Below are positions 43,671 to 53,038 of a DNA stretch of 64,000 nt, piece after piece. A program made the position numbers and the translations under genes. Source of the stretch: Heliobacterium chlorum (GTDB taxonomy: Bacteria > Bacillota > Desulfitobacteriia > Heliobacteriales > Heliobacteriaceae); contig NZ_JACVHF010000003.1 in assembly GCF_014502795.1 (NCBI RefSeq), positions 1-64,000 on the forward strand. Direction: 5' to 3'. Under the pieces are notes generated by a model, which made no database searches, was not told the origin of the DNA, and was given only the letters and a program-made list of their open reading frames with translations. Each line of letters opens with the position of its first letter. The first letter of the stretch is position 1.

Positions 43671-44210
43671 CTACTTGCGTTTTTTCTTACTCTTCGGTGG
43701 CGCCGTATAAATGCCCAGTTTTTTCTGAGCCTCTTCATCGCCTTGTTCAGCTGCTTTGCCATACCACAAACGTGATTCCTCTTTGTTCTCATCGACCCCT
43801 TGCCCTTCTTCGTACATAAAGGCGAGGTTGAATTGAGCATCAACATGTCCCTGCTCAGCCGCTTTATGGAACCAATGAACAGCCAGGGAGTCGTCTTTAT
43901 CTAAACCTTGCCCTAATACATACATCATGGCCAGTTCAAACTGTCCGTCGGGATCACCCTGTTCGGCCGCCTTACGATACCAATGGACCGCCTCCGGATC
44001 GTTCCTTTCCACACCTCTGCCTTCTGTATACATGTCAGCCAAGTTGAGTTGAGCCTCAATCAGCCCCTGTTCAGCCGCCTTTTTATACCAAATGGCAGCT
44101 TCAGCCTCATCTTTCGTCACACCCTGACCGTTTTCCAACTTCTCAGCTAAACGGAATTGTCCCTCTACATCACCTTGTTCAGCCAGTGCTCGTAATGTCT
44201 CGATCGTCAA
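43671..44210 (-). CDS. Sel1-repeat (TPR-like) protein
   Basis: The 179-residue product is built from four full Sel1 repeats of 36 residues and a partial one, each with the pattern A..G...AQ(F/L)NLA.MY..G.GV..D...A..WY.KAAEQG. Such solenoids act as scaffolds in signalling or secretion. The C-terminus is basic (KSKKKRK). TTG start with a weak ribosome site. No partner is suggested by the neighbours. Confidence 0.9.
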   Translation of the reverse strand: MTIETLRALAEQGDVEGQFRLAEKLENGQGVTKDEAEAAIWYKKAAEQGLIEAQLNLADMYTEGRGVERNDPEAVHWYRKAAEQGDPDGQFELAMMYVLGQGLDKDDSLAVHWFHKAAEQGHVDAQFNLAFMYEEGQGVDENKEESRLWYGKAAEQGDEEAQKKLGIYTAPPKSKKKRK

Positions 44211-44300
44211 CGTTATCTCTACCTTTCTATTTGCAATGAAACAGACTTTTGAGCATTGTGCGTATCACAATGCCCATCTTTTAAAACTGCCAAAATCGAT

Positions 44301-45329
44301 TTATTTATTGCTTACCAGCTTGTGTTCTTCCCACATATCATAATGTGTTTTCAACATGTCTGGAATGGGTAGGTCATAAGGACAGCGTTTGATACAAGCG
44401 CCGCAGTTTACACACTTTGTCACCGATTCCATGGGGTTTCGTAAAAACTCTACCGCTACCGATGGCGACATGCGCATAGCCAGCACCTTATATCCCATAG
44501 CCGGAGTGATCATAACGCCACTCGGGCAAGGTTGGCAGTATTCGCAACGACGGCAAAACTGCTGTCCCAGTTCCTGTTTATATTGCTCCATTCCAGCCAG
44601 ATCTTCCTCAGTGATGTGGTTGGGCTGTTCATAAATGGACAGGATTTCATCGACAGACTTGACCGAATCAAATCCTGGTATGGCAAGGATATCTGGAAAC
44701 TGTCGTAGAAACTTAAAAGCCAGTCGCGCATTGTCGATCATCCCGCCTGCAAAAGGTTTCATCGCCAAAATGCCCATGCCCAGTTCCCGTGCGGCCGGGA
44801 ATAGGTCCTCTTTCGCTGCATCTTCGATGAAATTAAAAGGGAACTGAACCGTTGCAAACAATCCTGTTTTCACCAGCTTGACGGCCATGGTCCGGCTGTG
44901 AGAGGTTACACCTAGGAGGCGAATCTTTCCTTGCTCCTTCGCTTTCTGTAAGACTTCCAGGGCGCCGCCAGGCGCTGTCAAGGCATCCCAATCTCGTTCC
45001 TGAGAGACCTGGTGCAGTTGATAAAGATCAATATAATCGGTACGCAGCATCTTCAAGCTGTTTTCGAGGTGTTCTAAAGCACCCTTTCCGTCCCGCCTCC
45101 CAGTTTTAGTGGCGATGATCACCTTATCCCGCATACCCGCAAAAGCGAATCCGATTTTTTCTTCACTGTCCCGGTAGGCATTGGCCGTATCGTAAAAGTT
45201 GATTCCCTTATCATAAGCGCGGTGAAGAACCTTGGTCGCTTCGTCTACACCCAAACGAATGATGGGAATTCCACCGAAACCGACTTCGGAAACTTTTAAC
45301 CCTGTTTTTCCCCATTCTAGATATCTCAT
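44301..45329 (-). CDS. aldo/keto reductase with C-terminal iron-sulfur domain
   Basis: The 342-residue product has an aldo/keto-reductase TIM barrel (about 1-270) with VGFGGIPI, FYDTANAYRDSEEKIG (catalytic Asp, Tyr), KTGRRD and YIDLYQLHQV. It then carries a C-terminal ferredoxin-like domain with CRRCEYCQPCPSGV and CVNCGACIKRCPYDLP, which would bind two iron-sulfur clusters. This is a common Clostridial architecture of unknown substrate. ATG at 45329 is chosen because AAAGGAGAAGG stands before it; an upstream TTG/ATG in the same frame lacks a ribosome site. Confidence 0.88.
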   Translation of the reverse strand: MRYLEWGKTGLKVSEVGFGGIPIIRLGVDEATKVLHRAYDKGINFYDTANAYRDSEEKIGFAFAGMRDKVIIATKTGRRDGKGALEHLENSLKMLRTDYIDLYQLHQVSQERDWDALTAPGGALEVLQKAKEQGKIRLLGVTSHSRTMAVKLVKTGLFATVQFPFNFIEDAAKEDLFPAARELGMGILAMKPFAGGMIDNARLAFKFLRQFPDILAIPGFDSVKSVDEILSIYEQPNHITEEDLAGMEQYKQELGQQFCRRCEYCQPCPSGVMITPAMGYKVLAMRMSPSVAVEFLRNPMESVTKCVNCGACIKRCPYDLPIPDMLKTHYDMWEEHKLVSNK

Positions 45330-45568
45330 CAAACCTTCTCCTTTGCGTGAACTCAAGTACCTCTCTAGTTCCGTCCTTATGTCGTTAACTGTAACAGTTC
45401 TTTTTCCAATAGACAAATCCTTCAGAGCGCCTTATTTTTCTCGCTGAAGAAAGCTTCTTATTAATTTTAACGAGAACCACCTGTTACTGGACCATGGACA
45501 TCTTTACCTTTTTCCTGGTATAGTTTGAGAAGATTATCTCACAAAAATTCCTTTGGCACGAGGTACTT

Positions 45569-47284
45569 ATGATGAACGATTACATAATGAATAATGGAAC
45601 TATGCATCACCAAGTGGTCATTGAATTTCGTCCTATTTCCACCTTAGACTCCCTAGGGATGTGGAAATTTACCCGCCAATACCCTATGATTACGAAATTG
45701 AAAAATGAAGCCGGCGGATGTTACCGTGCTGCTTTTTCCAGTCGTTCCGAGGAATTAAGCCAATTATGTACCCTATGGAAACAGATTCGCAAGTGGGCTA
45801 TTTTGCGTATCTCGAAGGGCGAGCAGCAGATCGATCCCGCAGGGATGGACGCCGTCGTCGTTTGTTTGGAACAGCGACTGCACGCTAAGGATCCCCTTTT
45901 TTATTGTGACGGTCGGACACCTGGCATCACGGCACGTGACGAAAATGAATTGTTCTTCCCTGGATGTCGGTATCTCATTGTCGATGACCAGGATTACAGC
46001 GACCCCTTTGGATTTCGCTGGTATCATATGGGTACTCTCGACGCAGAAGGGCTTTTTCACGTCGACAAAAACGGAATTATGGAAAAGTTGCAGGAAATAT
46101 CCCGTCAACGATTCTCCCTGGGCTGCCCCTTGTTGGATTGGGAACAAATTCGCCTGCGTGTGAATACCTTGCCGGACACCATCAATCCTCGACGTGACGG
46201 TGCTTGGGAATATCGCTGGGAAGAGGAACAAATCGTCGGGATCTGCCGGACTCCACTAGTCCGAGCCGGCCATGGACGCAAAGATATGGATCGATCTGTC
46301 ACAAGTCAGCGCGTCGACGAGACCCGTTCCGTCGTGGATACAAACCCATCGGAAGTACCCAAAGAAGTCTCTCGTGCTGCTGATCGGCCTGATGCTGCTG
46401 AAGCCAATTCCACAAACAGTACGATACCTGGTACTCAAGAAGAGATCTTCCAGCCTGTCCAACCGGGCCAGCTCACCTATAACGATATCGGTGGGATGAA
46501 AGAACAACTGCGCCTAATTCGTGAAGCCGTAGAACTCCCCCTTCGCTACCCCGACTTGATTCGCACTTTAAATATCACGCCGCCGAAAGGGGTCTTACTA
46601 TACGGACCGCCAGGCTGTGGGAAAACCCTTTTAGCTCAGGTTGTCGCCAACGAGGTGCAAGCCAGCTTTTTTGCGGTAAAAGGGCCTGAATTCCTCTCCT
46701 CTTTGCACGGACAGAGCGAAAAACGCTTGCGCGACCTCTTCGCCCAGGCAGAGCAAAAAGCCCCTAGCATCATCTTTTTCGATGAAATCGACGCTTTTGC
46801 TTTTGACCGCAGCCGGACGACCACTTCTTTTGAGGCTACTCTCGTGGCACAATTTCTCTCCCTCATGGATGGTTTTGACAGGCGGTCACAGATCGTCGTC
46901 ATCGCTACGACCAACCGCCTCGATGTATTGGACAAGGCTTTGCTCCGACCCGGCCGATTTGATTACCGTATCCGCATCACTGTTCCTTCAAAAGAAGATC
47001 GCGAACAGATTCTAAAACTCCACACTTCTAAAATGCCATTGGAACCGGGCGTCGATATGACCCATTTGGTCGAAGCCACCGAGGGCTTCACAGGCGCCGA
47101 TATTGCCGCACTCTGTGCCAAGGCCGCTTTGATGGCCGCAAGTCGCGCACTCGGACCCAACATGGATCATTGGCCCGGGACCTTATCGGTAGAGGTTATG
47201 CAGTCCATCCGGGTTACTCGGGAAGACTTTACCTTTGCTCTAAGCCAGGTGCAGCCGTCAGTGACTGATGACTCGGAGGAATAA
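45569..47284 (+). CDS. CDC48/FtsH-like AAA ATPase with an unrecognised N-terminal domain
   Basis: The 571-residue product has one C-terminal AAA module (about 300-560): LTYNDIGGMKEQLRLIREAVE, Walker A GPPGCGKT, pore-loop region KGPEFLSSLHGQSEKRLRDLF, Walker B IIFFDEID, and the second region of homology TTNRLDVLDKALLRPGRFD with arginine fingers. The N-terminal 260 residues match nothing I know, and a polar linker (about 250-290) joins the two. Usual classic AAA proteins unfold or remodel protein substrates. ATG at 45569 or the next codon, with GAGGTACTT upstream. It converges on the pdu operon but need not be functionally linked. Confidence 0.85.
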   Translation: MMNDYIMNNGTMHHQVVIEFRPISTLDSLGMWKFTRQYPMITKLKNEAGGCYRAAFSSRSEELSQLCTLWKQIRKWAILRISKGEQQIDPAGMDAVVVCLEQRLHAKDPLFYCDGRTPGITARDENELFFPGCRYLIVDDQDYSDPFGFRWYHMGTLDAEGLFHVDKNGIMEKLQEISRQRFSLGCPLLDWEQIRLRVNTLPDTINPRRDGAWEYRWEEEQIVGICRTPLVRAGHGRKDMDRSVTSQRVDETRSVVDTNPSEVPKEVSRAADRPDAAEANSTNSTIPGTQEEIFQPVQPGQLTYNDIGGMKEQLRLIREAVELPLRYPDLIRTLNITPPKGVLLYGPPGCGKTLLAQVVANEVQASFFAVKGPEFLSSLHGQSEKRLRDLFAQAEQKAPSIIFFDEIDAFAFDRSRTTTSFEATLVAQFLSLMDGFDRRSQIVVIATTNRLDVLDKALLRPGRFDYRIRITVPSKEDREQILKLHTSKMPLEPGVDMTHLVEATEGFTGADIAALCAKAALMAASRALGPNMDHWPGTLSVEVMQSIRVTREDFTFALSQVQPSVTDDSEE

Positions 47285-47319
47285 TATTTCTTCATTGGTT
47301 GAATAAGGGTGTTCGAATA

Positions 47320-47393
47320 ATAAGGGACTCTTTCATAAGCATTCCATTGTCTTTGACAATATGGATATGCCTTAGAAAGAGTCCCTTTTCTTG
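47320..47393. terminator. long bipartite hairpin between the AAA gene and pduT
   Basis: AAGGGACTCTTTC (from 47322) pairs with GAAAGAGTCCCTT (to 47387). The enclosed bases pair further (CCATTGTC with GACAATATGG) to make an imperfect hairpin of about 66 bases followed by TTTCTTG. It lies between two convergent genes and likely terminates both. Confidence 0.65.
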
Positions 47394-47463
47394 CTCTTTA
47401 AAACTGTTCTTAATCGTACAGCCTAATTTACGACAATGAAACAAAATAGGTAAAGTAGTTTGA

Positions 47464-48012
47464 TTAAAAGATACTCGCCTGGAGTCCTTTATGGGGCGCA
47501 GGAATGACGATTTGATCGACCAAAAAGCCGCTTTCTTTAATGACATGGCTGCCGGCCTGAATCGCTGCGCTAACGGCGCCCACATCTCCCGTGAGAGAAA
47601 TGATCGATTTCCCGCCTAGACCTCTTGCCAAGCGAATCTCGATCAGTTCGACACCGGCTGCTTTCACAGCCGTATCGGCAGCTACCACGGCTGAAGCGAC
47701 GGAGTAAGTTTCGATGACTCCTAAGGCCCTGATCTGCTTTATCTCGGAACAGCCGCTTAATGCCGGAAAGATGGAAGGGTGTACGTTCGGCAGGACAAAG
47801 TCATTGACGACAGATTCCTTTGCCACAGCCTGACCGCTGCGAACAGCGCTCTGCACAGCACCCACATCGCCGGACACAAGCACAATATATTTTCCCGGAC
47901 ACATGGGCTGAGCCACGACCAATTCTACATTGCCTGATTTCAGCATAGTGTCTGCTGCCAAGATACCTTTGGTGACGTTTTCAATTTCCAGTAAACCGAT
48001 GGCATGTTTCAT
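47464..48012 (-). CDS. pduT: microcompartment shell protein PduT (tandem BMC, iron-sulfur)
   Basis: The 182-residue product consists of two BMC domains (about 4-85 and 95-180), each ending in the GDVGAV(Q/S) turn. Cys38 in QPMCPGKY is at the position that binds a 4Fe-4S cluster at the trimer pore of known PduT, suggesting electron transfer across the shell, probably with PduS. ATG at 48012 is the right start: a longer open frame extends upstream into pduS but lacks homology. Last gene of the operon. Confidence 0.93.
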   Translation of the reverse strand: MKHAIGLLEIENVTKGILAADTMLKSGNVELVVAQPMCPGKYIVLVSGDVGAVQSAVRSGQAVAKESVVNDFVLPNVHPSIFPALSGCSEIKQIRALGVIETYSVASAVVAADTAVKAAGVELIEIRLARGLGGKSIISLTGDVGAVSAAIQAGSHVIKESGFLVDQIVIPAPHKGLQASIF

Positions 48013-48028
48013 CGTTCTCCCACCCCTT

Positions 48029-49363
48029 TCAACGGTCGGCTCGGATGCCGATGTAGTTCTCTGTCGCAAAGACGGTTCCGCTGATGCTGGCATGGATATT
48101 AGCGCCGACAGCAGCTCCTTCTGGAATGGCAGCCACCAATTGACCTGCCTGAACGGAATCGCCGATGCTGACACAAGGTTGGGATGGGGCTCCGATATGT
48201 TGACGCAAAGGAAGTCGAACTTCGCTGATCGAGAGTTCACGATTCTCCAGCGGTGCCGCCACATCATAAGCGGATAAGTTCAACCGGGCAATGAGCCGCT
48301 TGATCGGAATCCGGCGGTTTTCCCGGTGTGATGCGGTCCGGAAAGGTTGGTTATGATAGGGATTCTTGATGCCGGCCGCTGACAGTTGCCGCTTTAGTTC
48401 CATGTTTACCCTGCGTGGCGATAAGCCCATGGAGCATCCGAAAGTATCGCAGGCACCACACTCGGAACAGAGAAAAGCCCGGGTAATCGCATCGCCTTGG
48501 TAAGAGGTACCGTTACCGATGGCTTGCATAATCCGGTGCGGTTCTAAGCTGTGGCCGAGCAAGTGCCGTGGGCAGCAGTCGGTGCAAGCCCGGCAAGCGC
48601 AACAGACCGATTTCGCCCGGTTGGCAATGGCTGTCCAAGGGAGTGTTTTCCCGGCGATCAAAGAGTGGTCCTTCGGCAGCACGATAATGCCGCCGGTGGT
48701 CTTTGTCACTGGCGAATCGACTTCAACGATGCGGCCCATCATGGGACCTCCATCGATCAAGGCATAGTCGTTGACAGTGGTACCGCCAGCTGCCTCAATC
48801 AGCAAGCGAACGGGAATCCCAATCGGGACTTTCAATGTTACCGGCTGACGGACGGCCCCAGTAACTGTCACGTACTTGGTCATGACAGGAAGACCATCTA
48901 AGGCTTTAGTAATATTGACAAGAGTCTCCACGTTGACAACAACAACGCCCACGTGCAGGGGAATTCCGCCTTCGGGGATGATCTTACCGGTTACTTCATA
49001 GACGAGAACTTGTTCATCGCCGGCGGGATAAAAGTCGGGCAAGATGAACAGTTCCACCCGCCCTTTGGCGTGGCGCTCAATCGATTGTTCTAGTGCCTCG
49101 ATCGCCACAGAGTACTTTTTCTTCAGCCCGATATAGCTCTTTTGCGCACCTGTAGCCAACATGACGGCGATAAGACCGAGGACGACCCTATCACTCTCAG
49201 CGGCCATCAAGTGCTGGTGGGAACGAAGAAGGGGTTCACATTCAGCGCCGTTAGCAATGATCACATCTGCACTTGCATTCATTTTGATGTGAGTGGGGAA
49301 ACCAGCGCCACCTGCTCCGACGACGCCGGCCTCTTTCACTGCCTTGACGATTTTTTCACGCAT
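48029..49363 (-). CDS. pduS: cobalamin reductase PduS (RnfC-like)
   Basis: The 444-residue flavoprotein starts VKEAGVVGAGGAGFPTHIKM, the RnfC/Nqo1-type FMN segment. It has ferredoxin-like cluster motifs CCACRACTDCCP and CSECGACDTFGC (about residues 255-305) and ends with a biotinyl-lipoyl-like barrel (about 375-440). PduS reduces cob(II)alamin for re-adenosylation by PduO, probably fed through PduT. ATG start with GGGTG upstream; 16 bases from pduT. Confidence 0.93.
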   Translation of the reverse strand: MREKIVKAVKEAGVVGAGGAGFPTHIKMNASADVIIANGAECEPLLRSHQHLMAAESDRVVLGLIAVMLATGAQKSYIGLKKKYSVAIEALEQSIERHAKGRVELFILPDFYPAGDEQVLVYEVTGKIIPEGGIPLHVGVVVVNVETLVNITKALDGLPVMTKYVTVTGAVRQPVTLKVPIGIPVRLLIEAAGGTTVNDYALIDGGPMMGRIVEVDSPVTKTTGGIIVLPKDHSLIAGKTLPWTAIANRAKSVCCACRACTDCCPRHLLGHSLEPHRIMQAIGNGTSYQGDAITRAFLCSECGACDTFGCSMGLSPRRVNMELKRQLSAAGIKNPYHNQPFRTASHRENRRIPIKRLIARLNLSAYDVAAPLENRELSISEVRLPLRQHIGAPSQPCVSIGDSVQAGQLVAAIPEGAAVGANIHASISGTVFATENYIGIRADR

Positions 49364-49407
49364 TTTTTCACCCGCTTTTATGGACGGTACTTCGCGCTAG
49401 TTCTTTT

Positions 49408-50850
49408 TTATACGATCTTAAACCCGTCGACGAGCACGCAACGGCGCTGGCGAGTGAACGTACGGGCAGATGTGAGCCCTTCTCCCGTCGGTCCAGCGAT
49501 CGTAAAGGTGTTGTAACCTTCCCCACCGACACCGATGCCGGCATAGGACGGCCCATTCTTGACAAAAATCGTCGTCTGGACAGCCCGGGCAAAGCGAGTC
49601 AAGTTATCGACATTTTTAGAGTGCATGATCGCTGTGTGGCGGTTGCCATGCTCGACCTTGACACCCAATGCGATGGCAGCATCGATATTTTTCACTTGGA
49701 CGATCGGCAGGATCGGCATCATCAACTCTTCAACGACGAAGGGATGGTCTTCTTCCACTTCACAGATGACGGCACGAACATCGCTAGGTACGTCAATGCC
49801 AATCGCTTTGAGGATAACCTGCGCATCTTTTCCCACCCAGGCTTTGTTGATGCCGTATGACTTTTTAGGTTTTACCGTACAGCCTTCGGCGATCTTTTCC
49901 TCTTTTTCCGTCATAACAACCTTAAGAAGGTCATCAATTTCCTTGCCTTTGATCAGATAAGCGCCGCTTCGACGCATATGGGTGATCAGTTCATCGGCTA
50001 CAGAACCGACGACGATGCATTCCTTTTCAGCGATGCAGGGTAAATTATTATCGAAGGAAGATCCGGCGATGATATCCCGAGCTGCCTTGGGGATATCGGC
50101 CGTTTCATCGACGATCACAGGGGGATTACCGGCGCCGGCACCGATGGCTTTTTTACCAGACGAAAGGACTGCTTTCACAACGCCCGGTCCGCCTGTAGCC
50201 ACCAACATAATAATGCCGGGATGTCGCATCATTTCATTAGCCGCTTCGATCGAAGGCTCTGCTACCATGGTGAGCAAGTTGGCCGGACCGCCGGCGGCGA
50301 CAATCGCTTCATTGAGGATCTTCAACGTTAAGAAAGAAGTTTCTTTCGCTGTCGGGTGCGGACTGAAAACCACAGAGTTACCTGCGGCGATCATACCGAT
50401 TCCGTTACAAATGATGGTCTCGGAGGGGTTGGTCGTAGGGGTAATTGCGCCGATTACGCCATAAGCGCCCATTTCGACCAATGTGAGACCATCATCACCT
50501 GTCCAAGATTCTGTTTTCAGGTCTTCTGTGCCTGGTGTTTTCCGAGCTGCCAGTTGATTTTTCAAAATTTTATCGCTGACGCGGCCCATTCCCGTCTCGC
50601 GAACGGCGATTTCGGCTAATTCCCGAGCGTTAGCGAAAGCGGCCTCTCGCATAGCTTGGATGAGTTCTTCCCGTTTGGCCATAGACAAGGTACGCAGTTG
50701 CAGGTAGGCATATTTTGCAGCTTCGACAGCCTGGTTAACGTTCGAGAAAACTCCCGGAATCAATGGGGTGGACTTTTTCTCTTGCTGCGGCTGTAGGTTC
50801 GCCATCACCTGTGACACAATTTGCGAGATCACTTCGTTCGGTATATTCAT
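49408..50850 (-). CDS. pduP: CoA-acylating propionaldehyde dehydrogenase PduP
   Basis: The 480-residue enzyme converts propionaldehyde, CoA and NAD to propionyl-CoA. The catalytic Cys lies in NNLPCIAEKE and the nucleotide-binding segment in GPGVVKAV. Residues 1-20 (NEVISQIVSQVMANL) form an amphipathic helix like the known encapsulation peptide that directs PduP into the microcompartment, followed by a flexible linker. ATG at 50850 follows GGGAGTGAT; an in-frame GTG four codons earlier overlaps that site. Confidence 0.95.
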   Translation of the reverse strand: MNIPNEVISQIVSQVMANLQPQQEKKSTPLIPGVFSNVNQAVEAAKYAYLQLRTLSMAKREELIQAMREAAFANARELAEIAVRETGMGRVSDKILKNQLAARKTPGTEDLKTESWTGDDGLTLVEMGAYGVIGAITPTTNPSETIICNGIGMIAAGNSVVFSPHPTAKETSFLTLKILNEAIVAAGGPANLLTMVAEPSIEAANEMMRHPGIIMLVATGGPGVVKAVLSSGKKAIGAGAGNPPVIVDETADIPKAARDIIAGSSFDNNLPCIAEKECIVVGSVADELITHMRRSGAYLIKGKEIDDLLKVVMTEKEEKIAEGCTVKPKKSYGINKAWVGKDAQVILKAIGIDVPSDVRAVICEVEEDHPFVVEELMMPILPIVQVKNIDAAIALGVKVEHGNRHTAIMHSKNVDNLTRFARAVQTTIFVKNGPSYAGIGVGGEGYNTFTIAGPTGEGLTSARTFTRQRRCVLVDGFKIV

Positions 50851-50880
50851 GGTTATTATCACTCCCGTGATTGGCTCCGT

Positions 50881-51852
50881 TTACCAGGCTGCAAGACCAG
50901 CCTCGGCAACAGACACGTCTTGTTCTATTGAGCCACCGCTTACACCGATGGCACCGATAATCCGTCCGTTATACACGATCGGCAAACCGCCTCCAAAGAC
51001 GACCAGACGGCTCCCATCAGTTGTGTTTAATCCATAAAGCATCTCGCCAGGTTGGGCCAGTTTGGCGGCTGTTTCTGTAGTCATCTTCAAGGCGACTGAC
51101 GTATAAGCCTTATCCCGGGAGATGGCAATGCTTGCGAGCAAAGCGCCGTCCATCCGGTGTTGGGCCACTAAGTTCCCCCCTTCATCGACGACTGTGATGA
51201 CCATGGGAACTCCAATCGCTTCCGCTTTCGCTTCAGCCGCTGCAATCATTTTTTTGGCTTTATCCAACATAGTTCCAGCCTCCTGCCCTGATATCGCCTT
51301 GATCACTTCTCTCGTTACCCGTGATACCATTTCTTCTTGGTCGACATAACGAGCCAGTACGAAAAGCAAGTCTGATAATCGGTTGAGATAGATCATGACG
51401 GGCGGATGCACATCGGAAAACTTTGCCAGCGATACGGCAGCTCGTTCGGCTCTTCTTACAATCGTTCGAGCCAAATCGAGGGCGGATCCAGCCTGAGAAG
51501 CACCAGGGATGACAAAGCCCTTTTGAGGGATACGCTTTGCCTCCAAATCATCGATGATCTGCTCTAAAGCCTGCAGATGTCCATCGTTGATACGGTACCG
51601 AGGTTCGCCCCCCTTACCGTCTGCCTTTGGCTCTGTGGCAAAATCAGCGTTCACATCAAATATTTCTTGTTGCAGCCGGTGTATGAGTGACAGGGCTGTT
51701 TCATTGTTTGTGAGTGATTTAGCCAAGCCCATCGCAGCGGAGGCTTCATCCATCGTTCCATAAACGTCGACCCGGGCATGATCTTTCGGAACCCTCTGGC
51801 CGCTGTATAAGCTGGTAACGCCCCGGTCTCCTGTTTTTGTATATACTTTCAT
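50881..51852 (-). CDS. pduO: cob(I)alamin adenosyltransferase PduO with C-terminal GlcG/DUF336 domain
   Basis: The 323-residue product has an N-terminal adenosyltransferase domain (about 1-180) with KVYTKTGDRGVTSLYSGQRV, FVIPGASQAGSALDLARTIVRRAER and the YLNRLSDLLFVLAR helix. The C-terminal domain (about 190-323) belongs to the GlcG/HbpS-like family (ITVVDEGGNLVAQHRMDGA) and may bind haem or a flavin. It makes coenzyme B12 for the diol dehydratase. ATG at 51852 is taken because GAGGGG stands upstream and the family begins here; the longer frame overlaps pduN. Confidence 0.94.
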   Translation of the reverse strand: MKVYTKTGDRGVTSLYSGQRVPKDHARVDVYGTMDEASAAMGLAKSLTNNETALSLIHRLQQEIFDVNADFATEPKADGKGGEPRYRINDGHLQALEQIIDDLEAKRIPQKGFVIPGASQAGSALDLARTIVRRAERAAVSLAKFSDVHPPVMIYLNRLSDLLFVLARYVDQEEMVSRVTREVIKAISGQEAGTMLDKAKKMIAAAEAKAEAIGVPMVITVVDEGGNLVAQHRMDGALLASIAISRDKAYTSVALKMTTETAAKLAQPGEMLYGLNTTDGSRLVVFGGGLPIVYNGRIIGAIGVSGGSIEQDVSVAEAGLAAW

Positions 51853-51871
51853 TCTCATTACCCCTCGCCGG

Positions 51872-52162
51872 TTAATCGTCGCAGGCGAGTAATCGTTCAT
51901 CCATTTCCATCGAGTCGATGATTCCAACGATTGCAGCGTCTACAGCGCTATTCTTATTCGGCAGGATGAGCCGGGCCGAAGCGCCCTGCAGGACGAGAAC
52001 CCTTTCCCCGTTCCCGGCTCCCACCGTATCTACGGCAACGTGCAAACCTGGACGGCTCACGCCGCTGCTAGATAAGGGCTTAATGATCAACAACTTGCTG
52101 CCGACTAAACTTGGATCTTTGCTCGTTGCTACCACGTTACCCACAACGGTACCGATCCACAT
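51872..52162 (-). CDS. pduN: microcompartment vertex protein PduN (EutN/CcmL family)
   Basis: The 96-residue product starts MWIGTVVGNVVATSKDPSLVG and contains LLIIKPL and VAVDTVGAGNGERVLVLQG, the EutN/CcmL pattern. These proteins form pentamers that cap the vertices of the shell. ATG start behind GGGGGGAG; lies between the flavoprotein gene and pduO. Confidence 0.95.
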   Translation of the reverse strand: MWIGTVVGNVVATSKDPSLVGSKLLIIKPLSSSGVSRPGLHVAVDTVGAGNGERVLVLQGASARLILPNKNSAVDAAIVGIIDSMEMDERLLACDD

Positions 52163-52226
52163 GGAAAAACTCCCCCCTTTTCAGGTGCGCTCCGGTCACT
52201 TTCATTCCACCGCAAGCGCCGCTCGA

Positions 52227-53024
52227 TCAGGCTGTTATGATCTCAACGCCAAAGTCTCGAGCAATGTCCCGAGCTAACGGTGTGATCACATCGTTCGTCG
52301 ACGCGTTGAAAGTCCGGCCGCCATTTAATGCGACAGAACGGATCATCTCAGCGGTGACGAGTCCCTTTTTCACGGCTGTTTTTGCTGGTGCCCGATCGCT
52401 GTCGGAGGAAAGCTGTAGGTCTAACATTTGGCCTGCTTCTGTGGCCAATCTGTTTACGTCGACCAGTTGAACACCATAATCCCTGACTCTTTGCAGGTTT
52501 TCTTGAAAGGCTCGGACAAGCACGATCGGTGCTTTATCCATCGCCGCACCTGTTCGCCAGCAATCTTTCGGATCAGCCGCATTCTGGGCGGCAATCACCG
52601 GTTTGCCAAGCATGAGTGCCTGAAAAACCAGCGTCGTCGGTAACGTATCTGATAAAGTGTGAGCCAGTTTCGCCATCGTATTTTGGGTCAACACCGGTAC
52701 CATAACCAAATCGGCTTGACGAAGAAGTTTTCCCGGATAGGGGTTAGAGGGAGTGATAATCTCCACGTCATCGCCTAACCGTTCTTTGATTCGCTTTACA
52801 CCGACTATCTGTTCCGCCGCATGGGAAAGAACTATGGTCATCTCACAGGAACGTTGCTCTAATTCCTGAAGGGACTGTAAGCCCTCTTCTAGACCGATGG
52901 AGCCGCCGGTAAAAATAGCCATCACCCTAAACCGGGGCCGGGTAGGGGGTTCGTTCCCTATCCCGGCCTGGTTTAAGCGTCGCATGACCTCGGCGGTAAC
53001 GAGGCGAACTAGATTGTCATCCAT
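52227..53024 (-). CDS. flavoprotein with encapsulation helix, in the pduM position
   Basis: A 265-residue protein. Residues 1-19 (LVRLVTAEVMRRLNQ) form an encapsulation-type amphipathic helix. Residues about 30-180 resemble the flavoprotein (PF02441-type) fold, with FRVMAIFTGGSIGLEEGL, TIVLSHAAEQ and PSNPYPGKLLRQADLVMVPV. The last 45 residues (KKGLVTAEMIRSVALNGG, then ITPLARDIARDFGVEII) resemble the C-terminal segment shared by PduM and EutQ as I remember them. It lies between pduL and pduN, where Salmonella has pduM. Role unknown: flavin-dependent redox or assembly. ATG start after GGAGGCGG. Confidence 0.75.
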   Translation of the reverse strand: MDDNLVRLVTAEVMRRLNQAGIGNEPPTRPRFRVMAIFTGGSIGLEEGLQSLQELEQRSCEMTIVLSHAAEQIVGVKRIKERLGDDVEIITPSNPYPGKLLRQADLVMVPVLTQNTMAKLAHTLSDTLPTTLVFQALMLGKPVIAAQNAADPKDCWRTGAAMDKAPIVLVRAFQENLQRVRDYGVQLVDVNRLATEAGQMLDLQLSSDSDRAPAKTAVKKGLVTAEMIRSVALNGGRTFNASTNDVITPLARDIARDFGVEIITA

Positions 53025-53038
53025 CGCTCCGCCTCCTT

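Noticed and set aside
48013-48267. N-terminal extension of pduT overlapping pduS
   Set aside because: The extra 85 codons are the out-of-frame shadow of the pduS end; BMC homology begins at the ATG at 48012.
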